Below, piece after piece: positions 22,561 through 32,954 of a stretch of DNA of 64,000 bases. Source of the stretch: Paramyrothecium sp. XJ0827 (lineage: Eukaryota > Ascomycota > Sordariomycetes > Hypocreales > Stachybotryaceae); NCBI GenBank assembly GCA_020881915.1, contig JAJFPB010000003.1, positions 4,154,001 through 4,218,000 on the forward strand, given 5' to 3'. The translations under genes were made by a program, and so were the position numbers. Below the pieces are notes generated by a model that was not told the origin of the DNA, made no database searches, and saw only the letters and a program-made list of their open reading frames with translations. Position 1 is the stretch's first letter. Each line of letters begins with the position of its first letter.

Positions 22561-23118
22561 CTAGTTTTTGTAGCACTTGAAGCTGGTAGCTTTGTCATTC
22601 ATGCCGCCGAGGCCCGTAGCGCCAGGGGGGTAGATTTCAGGGGTGCTGTCGCCGTTACAGTTCTTGGAACTAGAATAAAACGTTTTGTTAGCGGCTTTCC
22701 GATCATTTTCGGTTATTAGACCAAAGTCTTGAGAAGACTGGCAATGGCTAGGGCAAATGCTTACTCCCAAAGGCGGCAACGGAAGCCATTAGGAACCCTG
22801 ACAGAGCTGATTCGGTCACTCCAGCCCCTTCCCTCAAGTCGGTCTACATAGCTGTTAGTGATGAAACGCAAAAATATTTGACCAGATTCAAGTGATCTGA
22901 AGGGGGCTGGCTCACAGCACTGCGTCTGGGTTTCAACCTCGAAACTACGGGAAGATCCACCATAGTTGGAATGCTCAAAGGCTTGCATCGTAACAAGAAC
23001 CATCCGAGGTGACACATCGTCGTGAGCATCAATGTTCTGCTCCTGTACTGGAACTGCAAGACCAAACACAGAAGCCGCCATGGCGGGAAGGAGAACAATA
23101 GCCCTTGGTGAAGATCAT
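22561..23118 (-). CDS. Small secreted beta/gamma-crystallin-like protein with a probable frameshift in its signal peptide
   Basis: Two exons (23081-22765, 22669-22561; 95-nt intron with GCTAAC branch and TCTAG acceptor) give 141 aa from the ATG at 23081. The region SNYGGSSRSF, later ISSVRVPNGFRCRLW|DSKNCNGDSTPEI and the C-terminal DKATSFKCYKN have the Greek-key rhythm of beta/gamma-crystallin-type domains. Five cysteines are present. The start at 23081 leaves only a short hydrophobic leader. An ATG at 23118 begins MIFTK and, if one G of a GGG run (about 23102-23104) were absent, would continue in frame as AIVLLPAMAASVFGLAVPVQ, a textbook signal peptide. So either this allele is frameshifted, the sequence has an error, or translation starts at 23081. 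Fold assignment is moderate; secretion is inferred. Confidence 0.62.
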
Positions 23119-25248
23119 GTTGAAGGGTTAGAACTTTTGAGAAAGTTGGAAAAGCTTTGGAGGTCTGAGTGTGTAAGAGCTTGAGAGTTGTGCTGGTTAG
23201 GGAAACAGCAAAGACATCAAGGGAATTCACATGATTTATATGTGTTTTCGATCAAGGCAATGCTCTCGTCTCATCCCTGTTTCCCAGTCACAACATCCAC
23301 TCAAGAGTCATCTAATCACAAAGGCATGGCTGGGATTCAGCATCACGCCTAGCTCGATCACATAGCCTACTAAATCCTGTGATAGCCGTCATTTGCGCTA
23401 CTGAAGGCAAAAGTCTTGATGCCTAACTAGAATGAGAACACAGGCATCTCGTAGAAGTAACGCAAGACGGCCGCAAAGAATTGACTGAGAACAGGGATGT
23501 AGACGCTAGCTAATGAACGAAGCGATGTGACCGGCAACGGTATGAAGGCAGGCCCTTTCATGCGTCCGTTAACGGTCATGGAAATGATCAAGGGGTTGAG
23601 AAATGGCTGAATGTGAAAGACACCTGCAGCCAAGAATTCGCGGACAATTGTTATCACCGTGCAGTCTTTCGAGCCACAGATTCATTATCCTTGTAGAGCT
23701 TAGTTTGCATGTGTTTTGGTATCCGTAAAATCAATAGTCTGAAACCTTACAATCAAGATGGCCAATCCAGCGTAGCGTTTTATCAGTGCAGATGCCTGAG
23801 CTAGTAAAGTAGAACAGATCTCTAATTGCTCAATCATCGATTTGTCTCATTCGAATACTTGGATTACCGAAGAAGCCGAGAGGAACAAGTCCCTGTCCGT
23901 TTCCCCCTGCCTTTTTCACAGGACATGGGGTATGCTTCGATGTAGGTGGCCGCTCAGATAAATCGTCTCAGAGTAGGCTGCATGACAGCCATGGGCATGG
24001 GCCTGTCGGGATTTGTAGCAGCAAATTTACAAGTCATAGCCGGGGTCTTGTCCTCTCTAAATTCGTTCTTGTTTTGAAACCATAACTCTGGCACTTAGAT
24101 CATTATCAACCTCCTCCTTCGTTACGTGAAACTGCCGTTACATTAAAGTCATTTGGAAGGAAACTTTCCATTATCTCCGTTCCAAAGGAGTGCCTCCGAT
24201 CCATGTGCGCTATGGCTTGAAAATCTCTGAACCGAACGCCACTTTCGGCATGCGTTCGATCCGTTGACGTGAAAGCCTATTGAGTCCACGCCACAAACCA
24301 CATCTGGCTTTCGACATGCGTCCAAGACGCAATGCAACCACATTTTTGCACGCGACGGCCCGTTGGGGTCGCAGTGGACAGCAGCTGCGCCTTATCAGTG
24401 CGGAGATGGCTTCGATTCCTTTCCAGGATCTTGTCCGCAGGCAGAGAAAGAAACATTGCTGCAGAGCTCCTTCAGGAAACCCATTCGTCTCATGCAGCCC
24501 CTGGTGTTGTTCTTACGAATCCATAGAACAGAAATTTGAGCAATTAATGATGGGAATCTGCACTTTCCCTGTCATTTACGTGGCCATGTGTGCATTCTCA
24601 GCGGTTATGTGAGGTTGTGCGCTCCCTGCTGTTGCATGCAAGCGTAACACACTGAAGTCCCTTGAGGATCCAATATTGAGTATCTAGTACAGATGTAACT
24701 CGTCACGATGCGATCATTTACCCCCTTCTCGGATTGGAAGCACCATTGTAAGCGAGCGAAGGATGATTAAAAATTAATGTATTTAGCACAACCTATGGGA
24801 ATCACTGTTCGATGGGTGGACGACGGCATTTGCGAAGTCGGGCGCTGTATCCACACCCCTGCTTGGCGTTGCTTGTGTTTTTGCCCAGAGTCAAGCATCC
24901 GCACCCTGGGCGCAGGCTCTTCGGCTTCGCGGACTTTGGCGGCCACTCAAAGGGGCGGGCTCAAACCTGCCTGGAAGCGAGGTTGCGAACAGCTCGAGGA
25001 GGGGAGATCGGGAGCGAAGTTGGTCTTCTGCTGTTTCACTGGCAGAAACAGAAGCCAATCATTTTGTGGTAGAACAATACAGGGGGTGGAAGATTTGGCG
25101 TGCGGTTGGACTCCCCTAATTATCTCCAACTCCGAAATTGCGGTGAGAGAGAGCAATTTCAGTCGAAACATCTAAGTTAACATTATTTGAGTTGTTCTTG
25201 TTCGTCTCTAATTATACTACAGACATTAACTGGTGGTCTGCAAATTCA
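23119..25248. other. Gene-free region (about 2.1 kb)
   Basis: Between the crystallin-like gene and the b5 reductase gene end. A 70-codon hydrophobic frame on the minus strand (about 23657-23427) lacks a proper start. Plus-strand frames at 24777-25175 lack motifs. No repeats seen. Confidence 0.4.
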
Positions 25249-26684
25249 TTAGAATAGAAAGACCTGGTCGCTGAGTTTAGACATGGCGCTCGGCTGCTTG
25301 TACCCGAGATTGGCGAGAGACTTCTTCGCGGCATTGATCATGCCAGGAGGACCGCAGAGCATCACCTTAGTGTCATCGCTCGGCTGAGGGAAGTGTTCCT
25401 TCATCGTGTCCTGCGTAACAAAGCCGGACCCAAACTTCCAATCAGCGGGAGGGTTATCGAGCAGATAGTGAACTTTGAGATTCTTTGGGTATCTTCGGGC
25501 GTAGTTTTCCAGTTGCTCTCGGAGTAGAATATCCTGCTCTGTACGGTTGGCATAGATGAGGCTGATTTCAGTTGTGTCTCTATCGTTCTCGCAGATGGCG
25601 CGGATGAGTTGGAACATGGGCGTGATACCCGTTCCGCCAGCCAGCATACCGATCTTCTTGCACAAGCCAAGAGAGTATTTCATTGCGCCCTTTGGTCCTC
25701 TCGCGAGCACTTCATCGCCAATTTCAAGCTTGGCCAAATAATTGGTCAACTTGCCATCCGGGTAGACCTTGATGACGAGATCGACGACACCTTTATCAGA
25801 GTTATTAGAGACGGGAGTATATGATCGTGTCACAGTCTCCCCATCAATCTCAGCTTTGATAGAGATATGCTGTCCAATCGGTAAGCCGAGGATAGCTTCT
25901 TTGGACGGGAGGGCAAAGCTCAATCGGTAGACGTTGGGCGAGAGAAGGGACTTCTTGATCAGGGGAAGCGGATAGTAGCTGACAGGATCAAGCCAACCAC
26001 GCCGAAGAAGGACGTCCGACTCGATGCTCTTAGGCACCTTGATATGCGGAGGGTATCTCAAAAACGATTCGTTCTTACGAATCATGGCGAGAAGCTTGTG
26101 CACCAGGAACGTGTCCACAAGTGTAAGAACACCCGCGCCCAGGAGCAGGCCTTGCAAGAAGCCCATTCCGCTAAGACCCGAGCCCATCCAAGGGAATTTG
26201 AAGGGTACCTTGGGAAGGTTGGGCATGTACTTGTGTGCAGCGTATGAGGCGGCAACACCTCCGATTGAGAGCAAAGTCAGCCAAACGAGCTTCCCCGAGC
26301 TCCGTGGGCGAACCGGTGCAGTAGCTTTTTCGACAGTTGTTGCAACGACTCGCACAGCCTTTGGCGCAGCCTTCTTGCCAACATGCTTCAAATTGCCAAC
26401 AAAAAACTCCTCCATTATTTCGAAGGCATCTTCGGAGTGTCCAGCATTGTCAAATGCTTCGGTAGCGTCAGTTCCAGCTGCCTCGAGCAGGACTTCAGGA
26501 CCACCGGGATGATCTTCCATGTATTTGGAGACATTGTAGACTATCCACACAAGTTGGTCAGAATCCTTCATGGATAGTGCAGAGTACGCATCGTCTCACC
26601 CTTCTCATTGATGACCATCCAGACATCATCCGCAGACTTGTGCGCCGCAACCTCTTGGGCGGTAAACTCAGCGGTCTCCGCCAT
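25249..26684 (-). CDS. Cytochrome b5 - NADH-cytochrome b5 reductase fusion, membrane anchored
   Basis: Two exons (26684-26600, 26540-25249) give 458 aa. The N-terminal cytochrome b5 domain keeps both haem histidines: HPGG near residue 39 and GHSEDAF near residue 62. A linker with two hydrophobic segments ([34 protein letters not shown]) follows, then a complete ferredoxin-reductase-type module: RSYTPVS (FAD), [12 protein letters not shown] (NADH), CGPPGMI and a C-terminal F. Electrons would pass from NADH through FAD to the fused haem and on to membrane acceptors such as desaturases or P450s in the ER or mitochondrial outer membrane. The gene is divergent from a P450, with 859 bp between starts. 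Separate b5 and reductase genes are the usual arrangement; this fused form is known in fungi but less common. Confidence 0.94.
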
Positions 26685-27543
26685 GATTTCAATACTCTCG
26701 TTGAATCTTGACGACTATGAAGGGGCTGGAGGCTGAAGGATGCGTGGTGCTGACGTTGAGCGGTCGAAAAGGAGTTATGAGAAGCAGGAGGTCGGACAAG
26801 AATGTAGGGTCGAGAAAGGATTCACATGCGGCAATCTTAACACGATCCACGTCAGGCCTTGCGAGGCATCGGCACACAAGTTCAAAAATTATTTCATTGT
26901 GGAGACCTGTGTCTGAGGTGGCTCAAGTCAGAGTCCGAGGCTCAATTGTTGCATTGCCATGCCGAGGTAGCATGACGAAAACAAGGCCTTGCAGCCTTGC
27001 TTTAATGGCTCTTTGACTCCTGCCACCAATTACACGGCAGGAAGTAATCAAAGGATAAAGAAAAATGGGGGTGCAATCTTTTTCACAGACAATCATGCAC
27101 CAAGCCGCGCCACTCCCGAGTTTGAGCTGCGCCGGTTCAGGGGCGTTGTGGAGCATCAGCGGGAAGTTGGTCTCTTTAGCGTCGGCCTTTCTCCTTGGTA
27201 ATTCCCTCATTGGGAGGTGCCGGGCACGGAAACATCGGCAGCCATGGGTGATCCCGGCACTCGATCAAGCTTAGACTGGACCCTGACCCATTTCTAGAAA
27301 TTTTCCAAACATTTGCCTCGGCATGACGAAGTTTCAGGGTGCAGCTTGGTTTGGATGTCCGTCGTGGCCTGTTAGAAAAAAAGCGCGAGTCTTGCTCGAA
27401 CGTGAAGTCCCGAGTCACAGAAGAGAGGACGTTTCCCTTGTTCATACACTTGTTAGAATTTGTGTTCGTTGTACGTTTTGTTAGAGATCAAGTTGGTGTT
27501 GGTTCAGAAATTTGACTCCGATTCACAACTTCAAGCATCAGTC
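26685..27543. promoter_or_regulatory. Shared divergent promoter region (b5-b5 reductase / P450)
   Basis: The 859 bp between two divergent start codons must hold both promoters. It includes the 20-bp element at 27391-27410, also found upstream of the phospholipase A2 gene. No uORF or TATA placement can be fixed by eye. Confidence 0.55.
27391..27410 (+). promoter_or_regulatory. Candidate cis-element shared with the phospholipase A2 promoter
   Basis: CTTGCTC-G-AACGT-G-AAGTCC here; CTTGCTC-A-AACGT-A-AAGTCC at 31054-31073 (18 of 20 identical, both differences G/A). It lies about 135 bp before the P450 start. The few following bases are also loosely alike (..CAC.GA.AGA..ACG). Confidence 0.4.
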
Positions 27544-29305
27544 ATGTCTGTCAAGCAATTCCACCTGCTTGGTGAGGACGCCTCCCGCACAAAGGACATT
27601 GAGATCACCGGCTCGCTGGACTTTGAGGAGCTACAGCACTTGGCGGCCTCACATTTTGCTGTTGTTGATGCAAGCGGTAGGTAGTTCTCGCAAAGCTGCG
27701 ATGTGTTCCCACTGACATTATTATCTAGGTATCAGCTTCGTTGCTCAGAATCGCGAGCTTACATGCGCCGCCGAACTGCTTGCCGCCGAGGGTGTCATTG
27801 CGATCGCGATTGATGGCAAGCCTGTCCGCGAAGTGCCTGGACCCTCAGGATTCCCTTACATTGGCAATTATCTCGAAATCTTCCCGGACCATCTGGGAAA
27901 CCACCAAAGGTTGTTCGACAAGTATGGTCCCTTGTTTGTAACCACAAACTTTGGCAGCCGTGTATACCAAACCAATGACGCGAAGCTGGCCAACATCTTC
28001 TTCTCCGAGAGCGATTTCTTCTCTAAAATCATCATCCCTGGTCATCCACTACACCCTATCAAGCTGCCGACTGCCGGCGTTTTCCTTGGAGACACCGACA
28101 CAGAGGAATGGCGCCAGGCTCACAAGTTCCTGCCACCAGCGCTGGGTCCCAAGGCGGTCCGGCACTACGCCCCAACCATGCAAGCCACGATAGAGGACTC
28201 GTTCAGTGTCTTCGACGAGCTGGACGAAAGAGAAGAGGCGTGGAACGTATACCAGTACATGCTCAAGTTGGGATCCCAGGCCGTTGGCAAGCTGGTTCTT
28301 GGCATGGACTTCAAGCATTTCACTTCAGTCGACGCGCCACCGCATGAGATGGTAGTCCGAATTGCCGTCAACCTGGAATTAAATAAGAAGGTTGCTTCTA
28401 TGGGAAGTTGGTATGCCAAATTGCCTTTTGGCGATCCTAAGAGGCTACAAGAGTCGAAGAATCGTGTCGAGCAGCTCCTTTTGGAGTCTATCGGCAGAGC
28501 ATCTAGGGGTGAGAAAGATTTGGAGCTCCAAGATGCTGCTCTCGAGGCAGAGAACCTTGTGGGTAAGTAGTTCTCCTGTTAAGCCGAGAGAAATTTCCGA
28601 TTACTGATCTTCGACACAGATTATTGCCTTCGCGCTACCGATAGCAAGGGTAACAAGCTGCCACCCAGACAATTTGCTGAGGCCCTGGTTGTGGCCACCG
28701 GAGCTGGTTTCACTACCACTTCTTCGCTCTTGTCGTGGTTGATCTACGGCCTCGTTCAGTACGATGGCATGCAGGAGCGTCTTCTGCAGGAGCTCATTGA
28801 CAATGATTGGGATGAGAATACTCAAGCCACTGCCGACCTCACCAACAAACTCACATTCCTTGACAACTACATCAAAGAGACGCAGCGCCGACACAACCCT
28901 TCCTATCAGCCTGCACGCACAGCCAAGGTCGACATGATCCTTCCCGGCGGCTATAAACTGCCCAAGGATTCAATCGTCATCCCGGCACTGCATCACATTC
29001 ACAACAATGCCGAACTTTGGGATAACCCTGCTCGCTTCGACCCTGACCGGTGGGACACTGAGAAGGTGAAGAATCGTCCAACGGGTTCCTACGTGCCTTT
29101 TGCCGCGGGCCCACGCATGTGCATCGGCTTTAACTTTGCGCTGCAGGAGGTCAAGGTCTTCCTGCCGAAGTTGATCTACAGGTACAAGTTTACCAAGGCA
29201 CAGGACGGGCCAATCGAATACGACCCCTACTTCCAACTTATTAGACCAAACAACCTTTATGTCCGTGCCGAGAGGCGAGTCAAGTGGCCTGCTAAAAGCG
29301 AATAA
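27544..29305 (+). CDS. Cytochrome P450 with a distinct N-terminal extension
   Basis: Three exons (27544-27676, 27729-28562, 28620-29305) give 550 aa. Residues 1 to about 95 form an unusual soluble N-terminal extension (MSVKQFHLLGEDASRTKDIE...) instead of a membrane anchor. They precede the proline hinge VPGPSGFPYIGN. P450 landmarks: ETQR (ExxR, near residue 409), FDPDRW, and the haem loop FAAGPRMCIGF with Cys near 490. In helix I the usual (A/G)Gx(D/E)T(T/S) reads AGFTTT, so the acidic residue is a threonine. With no anchor the protein may be cytosolic or peripheral. A nearby b5-b5 reductase fusion could supply electrons. The missing acid suggests non-standard oxygen activation or a peroxygenase/isomerase-like reaction, which is inference. 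Substrate unknown. Confidence 0.92.
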
Positions 29306-30194
29306 GGGAGCCAAATGATCAGGGCAGCCTGGCCTGAATATTGGAGTTTTATAGCAGAGCAAAGTTTAGACGGCCTCAAAGTAACATTGCAAGGGATGCA
29401 TCTATAGATGGTTAGACATTGGAGTTTCGGAGATATTCGGATTTTATGTAACTTAATTTTCGCTTATAGTCGATGCAATTAGCATGCTGTCCATTTCCCG
29501 CTTGAATCAACTTATGAATCTTACACGAGGAGAGGAAAGGGTGATTAGGAAAAGATCATTCTCGATGGATATGTTTTATGAGAAGCTTTTGATCATCCAC
29601 TACTGGTTCATGAAGTTATGGCAACCAATCTTCTACCTCAACTGTTAATCAAGTTCTGACTGACTGCTGGCCAATTCTGGAGTTGCTTTCATACAAAAGT
29701 AAGTCAATTGCCTTTAAGCTTGTATCAAGCTTAGAAATATCTCGCTATTTGCCATATTGACCTATGCGAAGGTTACAATGCTGGTAACCTGCCTGACCTT
29801 GGCGGAAGGGTTCGTGAGGCAATTCCAAGCCCTTGGATGAGTTCCCAGCATCACGACTGGTTGTTGTTGAGAGTTGAATTAGTGCTTCGGTTTTCTCGTC
29901 TTTCCTTACCTTTTTCGGGGGTTTCTGTTAAACTCCTTGTAAGTACACGTGCTTATGAACCATCAGCTGCGGCTTGTGCCATAATATTTGGAAGCGAAGG
30001 TATCAACTGATGCAAGGATTTGAACCTATTACCCAAAATTACTATTTTTTGAGGGTTTCAATCACAGAACAGACAATCTCAAAAGTTTGACGGATATCTG
30101 CGGAGAGGCATTATTCATTAGTCATTGTGTCTGAATATCTAATCTATAGATATTAGATGTTGGCATAGTTGCTGCTTTCAGACTTTTGATCTCT
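29306..30194. other. Convergent spacer between P450 and phospholipase A2 genes
   Basis: About 890 bp holding the 3' flanks of both genes; A+T-leaning. No gene seen. Confidence 0.5.
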
Positions 30195-30830
30195 TTACTC
30201 GATTTGACCGGCATCCTTCGCCTCTTGGACCAGGCGCTCGTACTCAAGCACTGCGTCCTCGTACTCCTGGACAAGGACTTCATCGCGCTTTCCGGGGATG
30301 GCATCATCACCACCAAACGCCCGGACTGCAGCGTAGTAGACCTGAGCCAGACCGTTGCAGACGGAAACCAGGCTAGTAGATTGGCACTGGAATCGGAGAC
30401 TAGTGTATACGGTCAGATCACCTACATCAAGGCTTGAGAGGACCCAGACTTACTCGGTCAGGAAGTTATCGTCGATTCTCTTCTTGTTGCTCACGGTGAA
30501 TCTGCTCTGAGCCCTGTAATTGTGGTATCCAAAGTCATGGCGGTCTTATCGTAATCAGCAAGCGGAGCATTAACGGGGCCGAGTCTCAAACTTACGGCAA
30601 GCAGGGACGAAGGGAAAGTTGAGAGGGTTGTCAGGGGAGCTGGTGCAGCCATCGGAAGTCCAGTCCAGGGTCGGGGGGTTTCTTGCGTTTCGGCGGGCTG
30701 TGAAGGCAGGAAGGGTGATGCCGAAGAGAAGGCTATCCGTGACAGAGGCTTGACGGGGGGCGATTGAGCTCTCGGCGGGAAGAGCAGCAACTCCAGACAG
30801 GAGAGCGAGGAAGGTAACGGTGAACTTCAT
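30195..30830 (-). CDS. Secreted phospholipase A2 (prokaryotic/fungal type)
   Basis: Three exons (30830-30596, 30544-30454, 30399-30195) give 176 aa. A signal peptide (MKFTVTFLALLSGVAALPA) is followed by a short propeptide region (IAPRQ). The catalytic block WTSDGCTSSPDNP...FVPAC|HRHDFGYHNY is restored across intron 1, with the His-Asp pair at residues 81-82 and the flanking cysteine of C-x-x-H-D. After intron 2 the frame continues as FLT|DLRFQCQSTSLV, then CNGLAQVYYAAVRAFGG. The other possible acceptor (after GATTCCAG) would break the frame, which settles the splice. It would hydrolyse the sn-2 ester of phospholipids outside the cell. Four cysteines suggest two disulphides. The C-terminal charged helix is usual in the family. 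Confident family call; physiological role (nutrition, signalling, interaction) open. Confidence 0.92.
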
Positions 30831-32954
30831 CTTGCCGGTGGACTGGGACTGTAATACGATTGGGTCTGCGAGCGAAGGCCTGGTGAAGAGGAGGACTTGG
30901 AGGAGCTTGACGGAGGACACAACGTCAATTTAACATGTTTCCCCGGGTTTGGATCTGAGTAAGATTTCGATCGTCCTGGGACGACTCTATTCTTGTCGCC
31001 TAGCTCAATACGGCAGTTGGAAACTGGGACATGGCTACAATCTGGTTCCCCGCCTTGCTCAAACGTAAAGTCCACACGCCACGAGAGAAGACGAACGCCA
31101 ATGATTGGGAGTGGTGTTCAAACCAAGGCTCGAGGTGGGTTTAATTGCCCGGGGAGAAAAGAGCATGTGGCCTACATTTTCCGCCAAGCCTATGCGTTAG
31201 TGGCTAGGCGGGCGCATCGTTGCCGCTTAAGATGAGGCGATGTGACATGGCCCCATTTTTAGGCCCGGACAGCATACCTCAATTCGAGCAAGTGAATTAG
31301 TTGCTTTGTTATTACTCCTCCCAAAGGCTGAAACGTCTGGGCCTAGAAGAACAGGGCAATTGAGCCTATGGACGGTTTTGTGCATTCCTGCCCGGGCCAG
31401 GCCTTGAGCTGGAACGGCACTCCTGCCAAATCAGGGAGTTGTCCGTAGAAGCTCGGATCACTTCCGGTTCATGAGCTTTCATGCAAGAATTGTGCGGCAA
31501 AAGTAAGCCAGACGCATAGATCGACCAATTGGTTGCGCACTGCAACCCTCAAGAGCACCCTTACGTGATGTGTGTGTTTGAGCATCAGGCAAAGGCTGCA
31601 CGAAGGATGCATAAGCCCGAGATCGAAGGGACATCCTTTTCGACGCAGCCCTCTGTCGCAAACGCCACCTGCACTGGAGGCAGCGGCAGTGCCCAAATCC
31701 CCCTTGCAGATGGAACGCCTATTTTTTCGACGGCACGACTTCTAGCGGGAAGCCGATTGGCGACGGGTGCAGGTCTGCGTGGCATCCCGTCTGGAGTTCA
31801 GACGAGTGTGGATCGGTCTAGCCCGAGGGACCGACCGAGATCCAACCAGGCCATCATTGCGACAAATAGTAAGCCAGGGGGCAGGCACGAGTGCCTTGGA
31901 TCAAACACGGATGCAGAGACGGCGAGGGCGAAATGCAACGACGACACACTGGCAAGCTTCGAGCTGGACAGCAATCCCCCGTTGTTCTGGGTAGCATTCC
32001 GCATCCCCCCGCTCGATGCCACTCAAACATAACCCCATGAATACCACCTTGCCGCAATGCCATTATGAGTGATTTACAGGTGCAGCGTAGCGACGTGCAG
32101 ATTTGCAAGGAATCACAGTTGTTTAGCGATGTGTTTATATTTCGTGCTTGAATCATTGGACATGCGTTGCGAAGTACCGTGGAGCCACAGCCAAGGCGGC
32201 ATGCGGCCAGGAACACAATCCCAACCCCCTGCACCCTCCGAATCTCGACACTTGTGGAGCTTTATTCTCTTGTGTTCCGAGCAGTCGAGTCTCACCAAAA
32301 GCTGTTGAAATACTTACAAAAAGCTTTGAATTCTGGAATAGTCTACTGTAACTTTTTCTTCTATTTATGTCACTTCTATGAACACAGCATATGAATCATA
32401 CTATTTCTATGTCCTTTTTTGAACCTCTTCTGATGTCATTCTCTAGCTTATCACTTACCAAACCAAAGAGCTTAGGTACTAAGACGCGACAGCTGCATGC
32501 GTGTCACAGTGACCACCTAGAAGAAGCGGTTTCGGTCATGAAAATGGATTGACAAGACGTACCAATAAATCACGGTAAATGGACTTTGTCGGGGAAATCT
32601 TCGGCCTGTTTTCGAAGGCGCTGCTCAGATGGGGGATCTCCAGTCAATCATTGCTTCATCCATCATATTCTTCTTTTTAGAGTAGGAGGAGAATGAAAGC
32701 TGAGGATCTGCATGCAGGTAAAATTCATGACAAAGTCTGGAATTTTTCCGCGTCCTGGTCATCAGACTTTATCATGTCTTAGCACGTCAAGAACAAAATG
32801 ATAGCTCATGGGATCAGCATCTACCAGCAGCTGAATCGCTAATCACACGGGATAATCGCATATCATTTTTGTTGAAGATTATCATGTTCTGACAAACCCA
32901 GTACTTCTTCATCTCAGGTATCCTCCGATATTAAACAGTTAACTCCGATGTCAC
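30831..32954. other. Gene-free region (about 2.1 kb), includes phospholipase A2 promoter
   Basis: Apart from the shared element at 31054-31073 I see nothing coding. A 167-codon plus-strand frame (31529-32032) has no motif and the composition of non-coding DNA. The right third (32300-32940) is A+T-leaning 3' flank of the monooxygenase gene. Confidence 0.45.
31054..31073 (+). promoter_or_regulatory. Candidate cis-element shared with the P450 promoter
   Basis: Second copy of the 20-bp element, 224 bp upstream of the phospholipase A2 start (that gene reads left, so the element is in opposite orientation relative to its gene compared with the P450 copy). Confidence 0.4.

Noticed and set aside
23427..23657. 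Hydrophobic 76-codon minus-strand frame
   Set aside because: Lacks an ATG at a sensible place and any splice-connected partner; could be an old exon but cannot be supported.
24777..25175. 132-codon plus-strand frame near the end of the b5 reductase gene
   Set aside because: Unrelated sequence without motifs; composition of the 3' flank.
31529..32032. 167-codon plus-strand frame in the phospholipase promoter side
   Set aside because: Long only because the DNA is G+C-rich; no recognisable sequence, start or intron logic.
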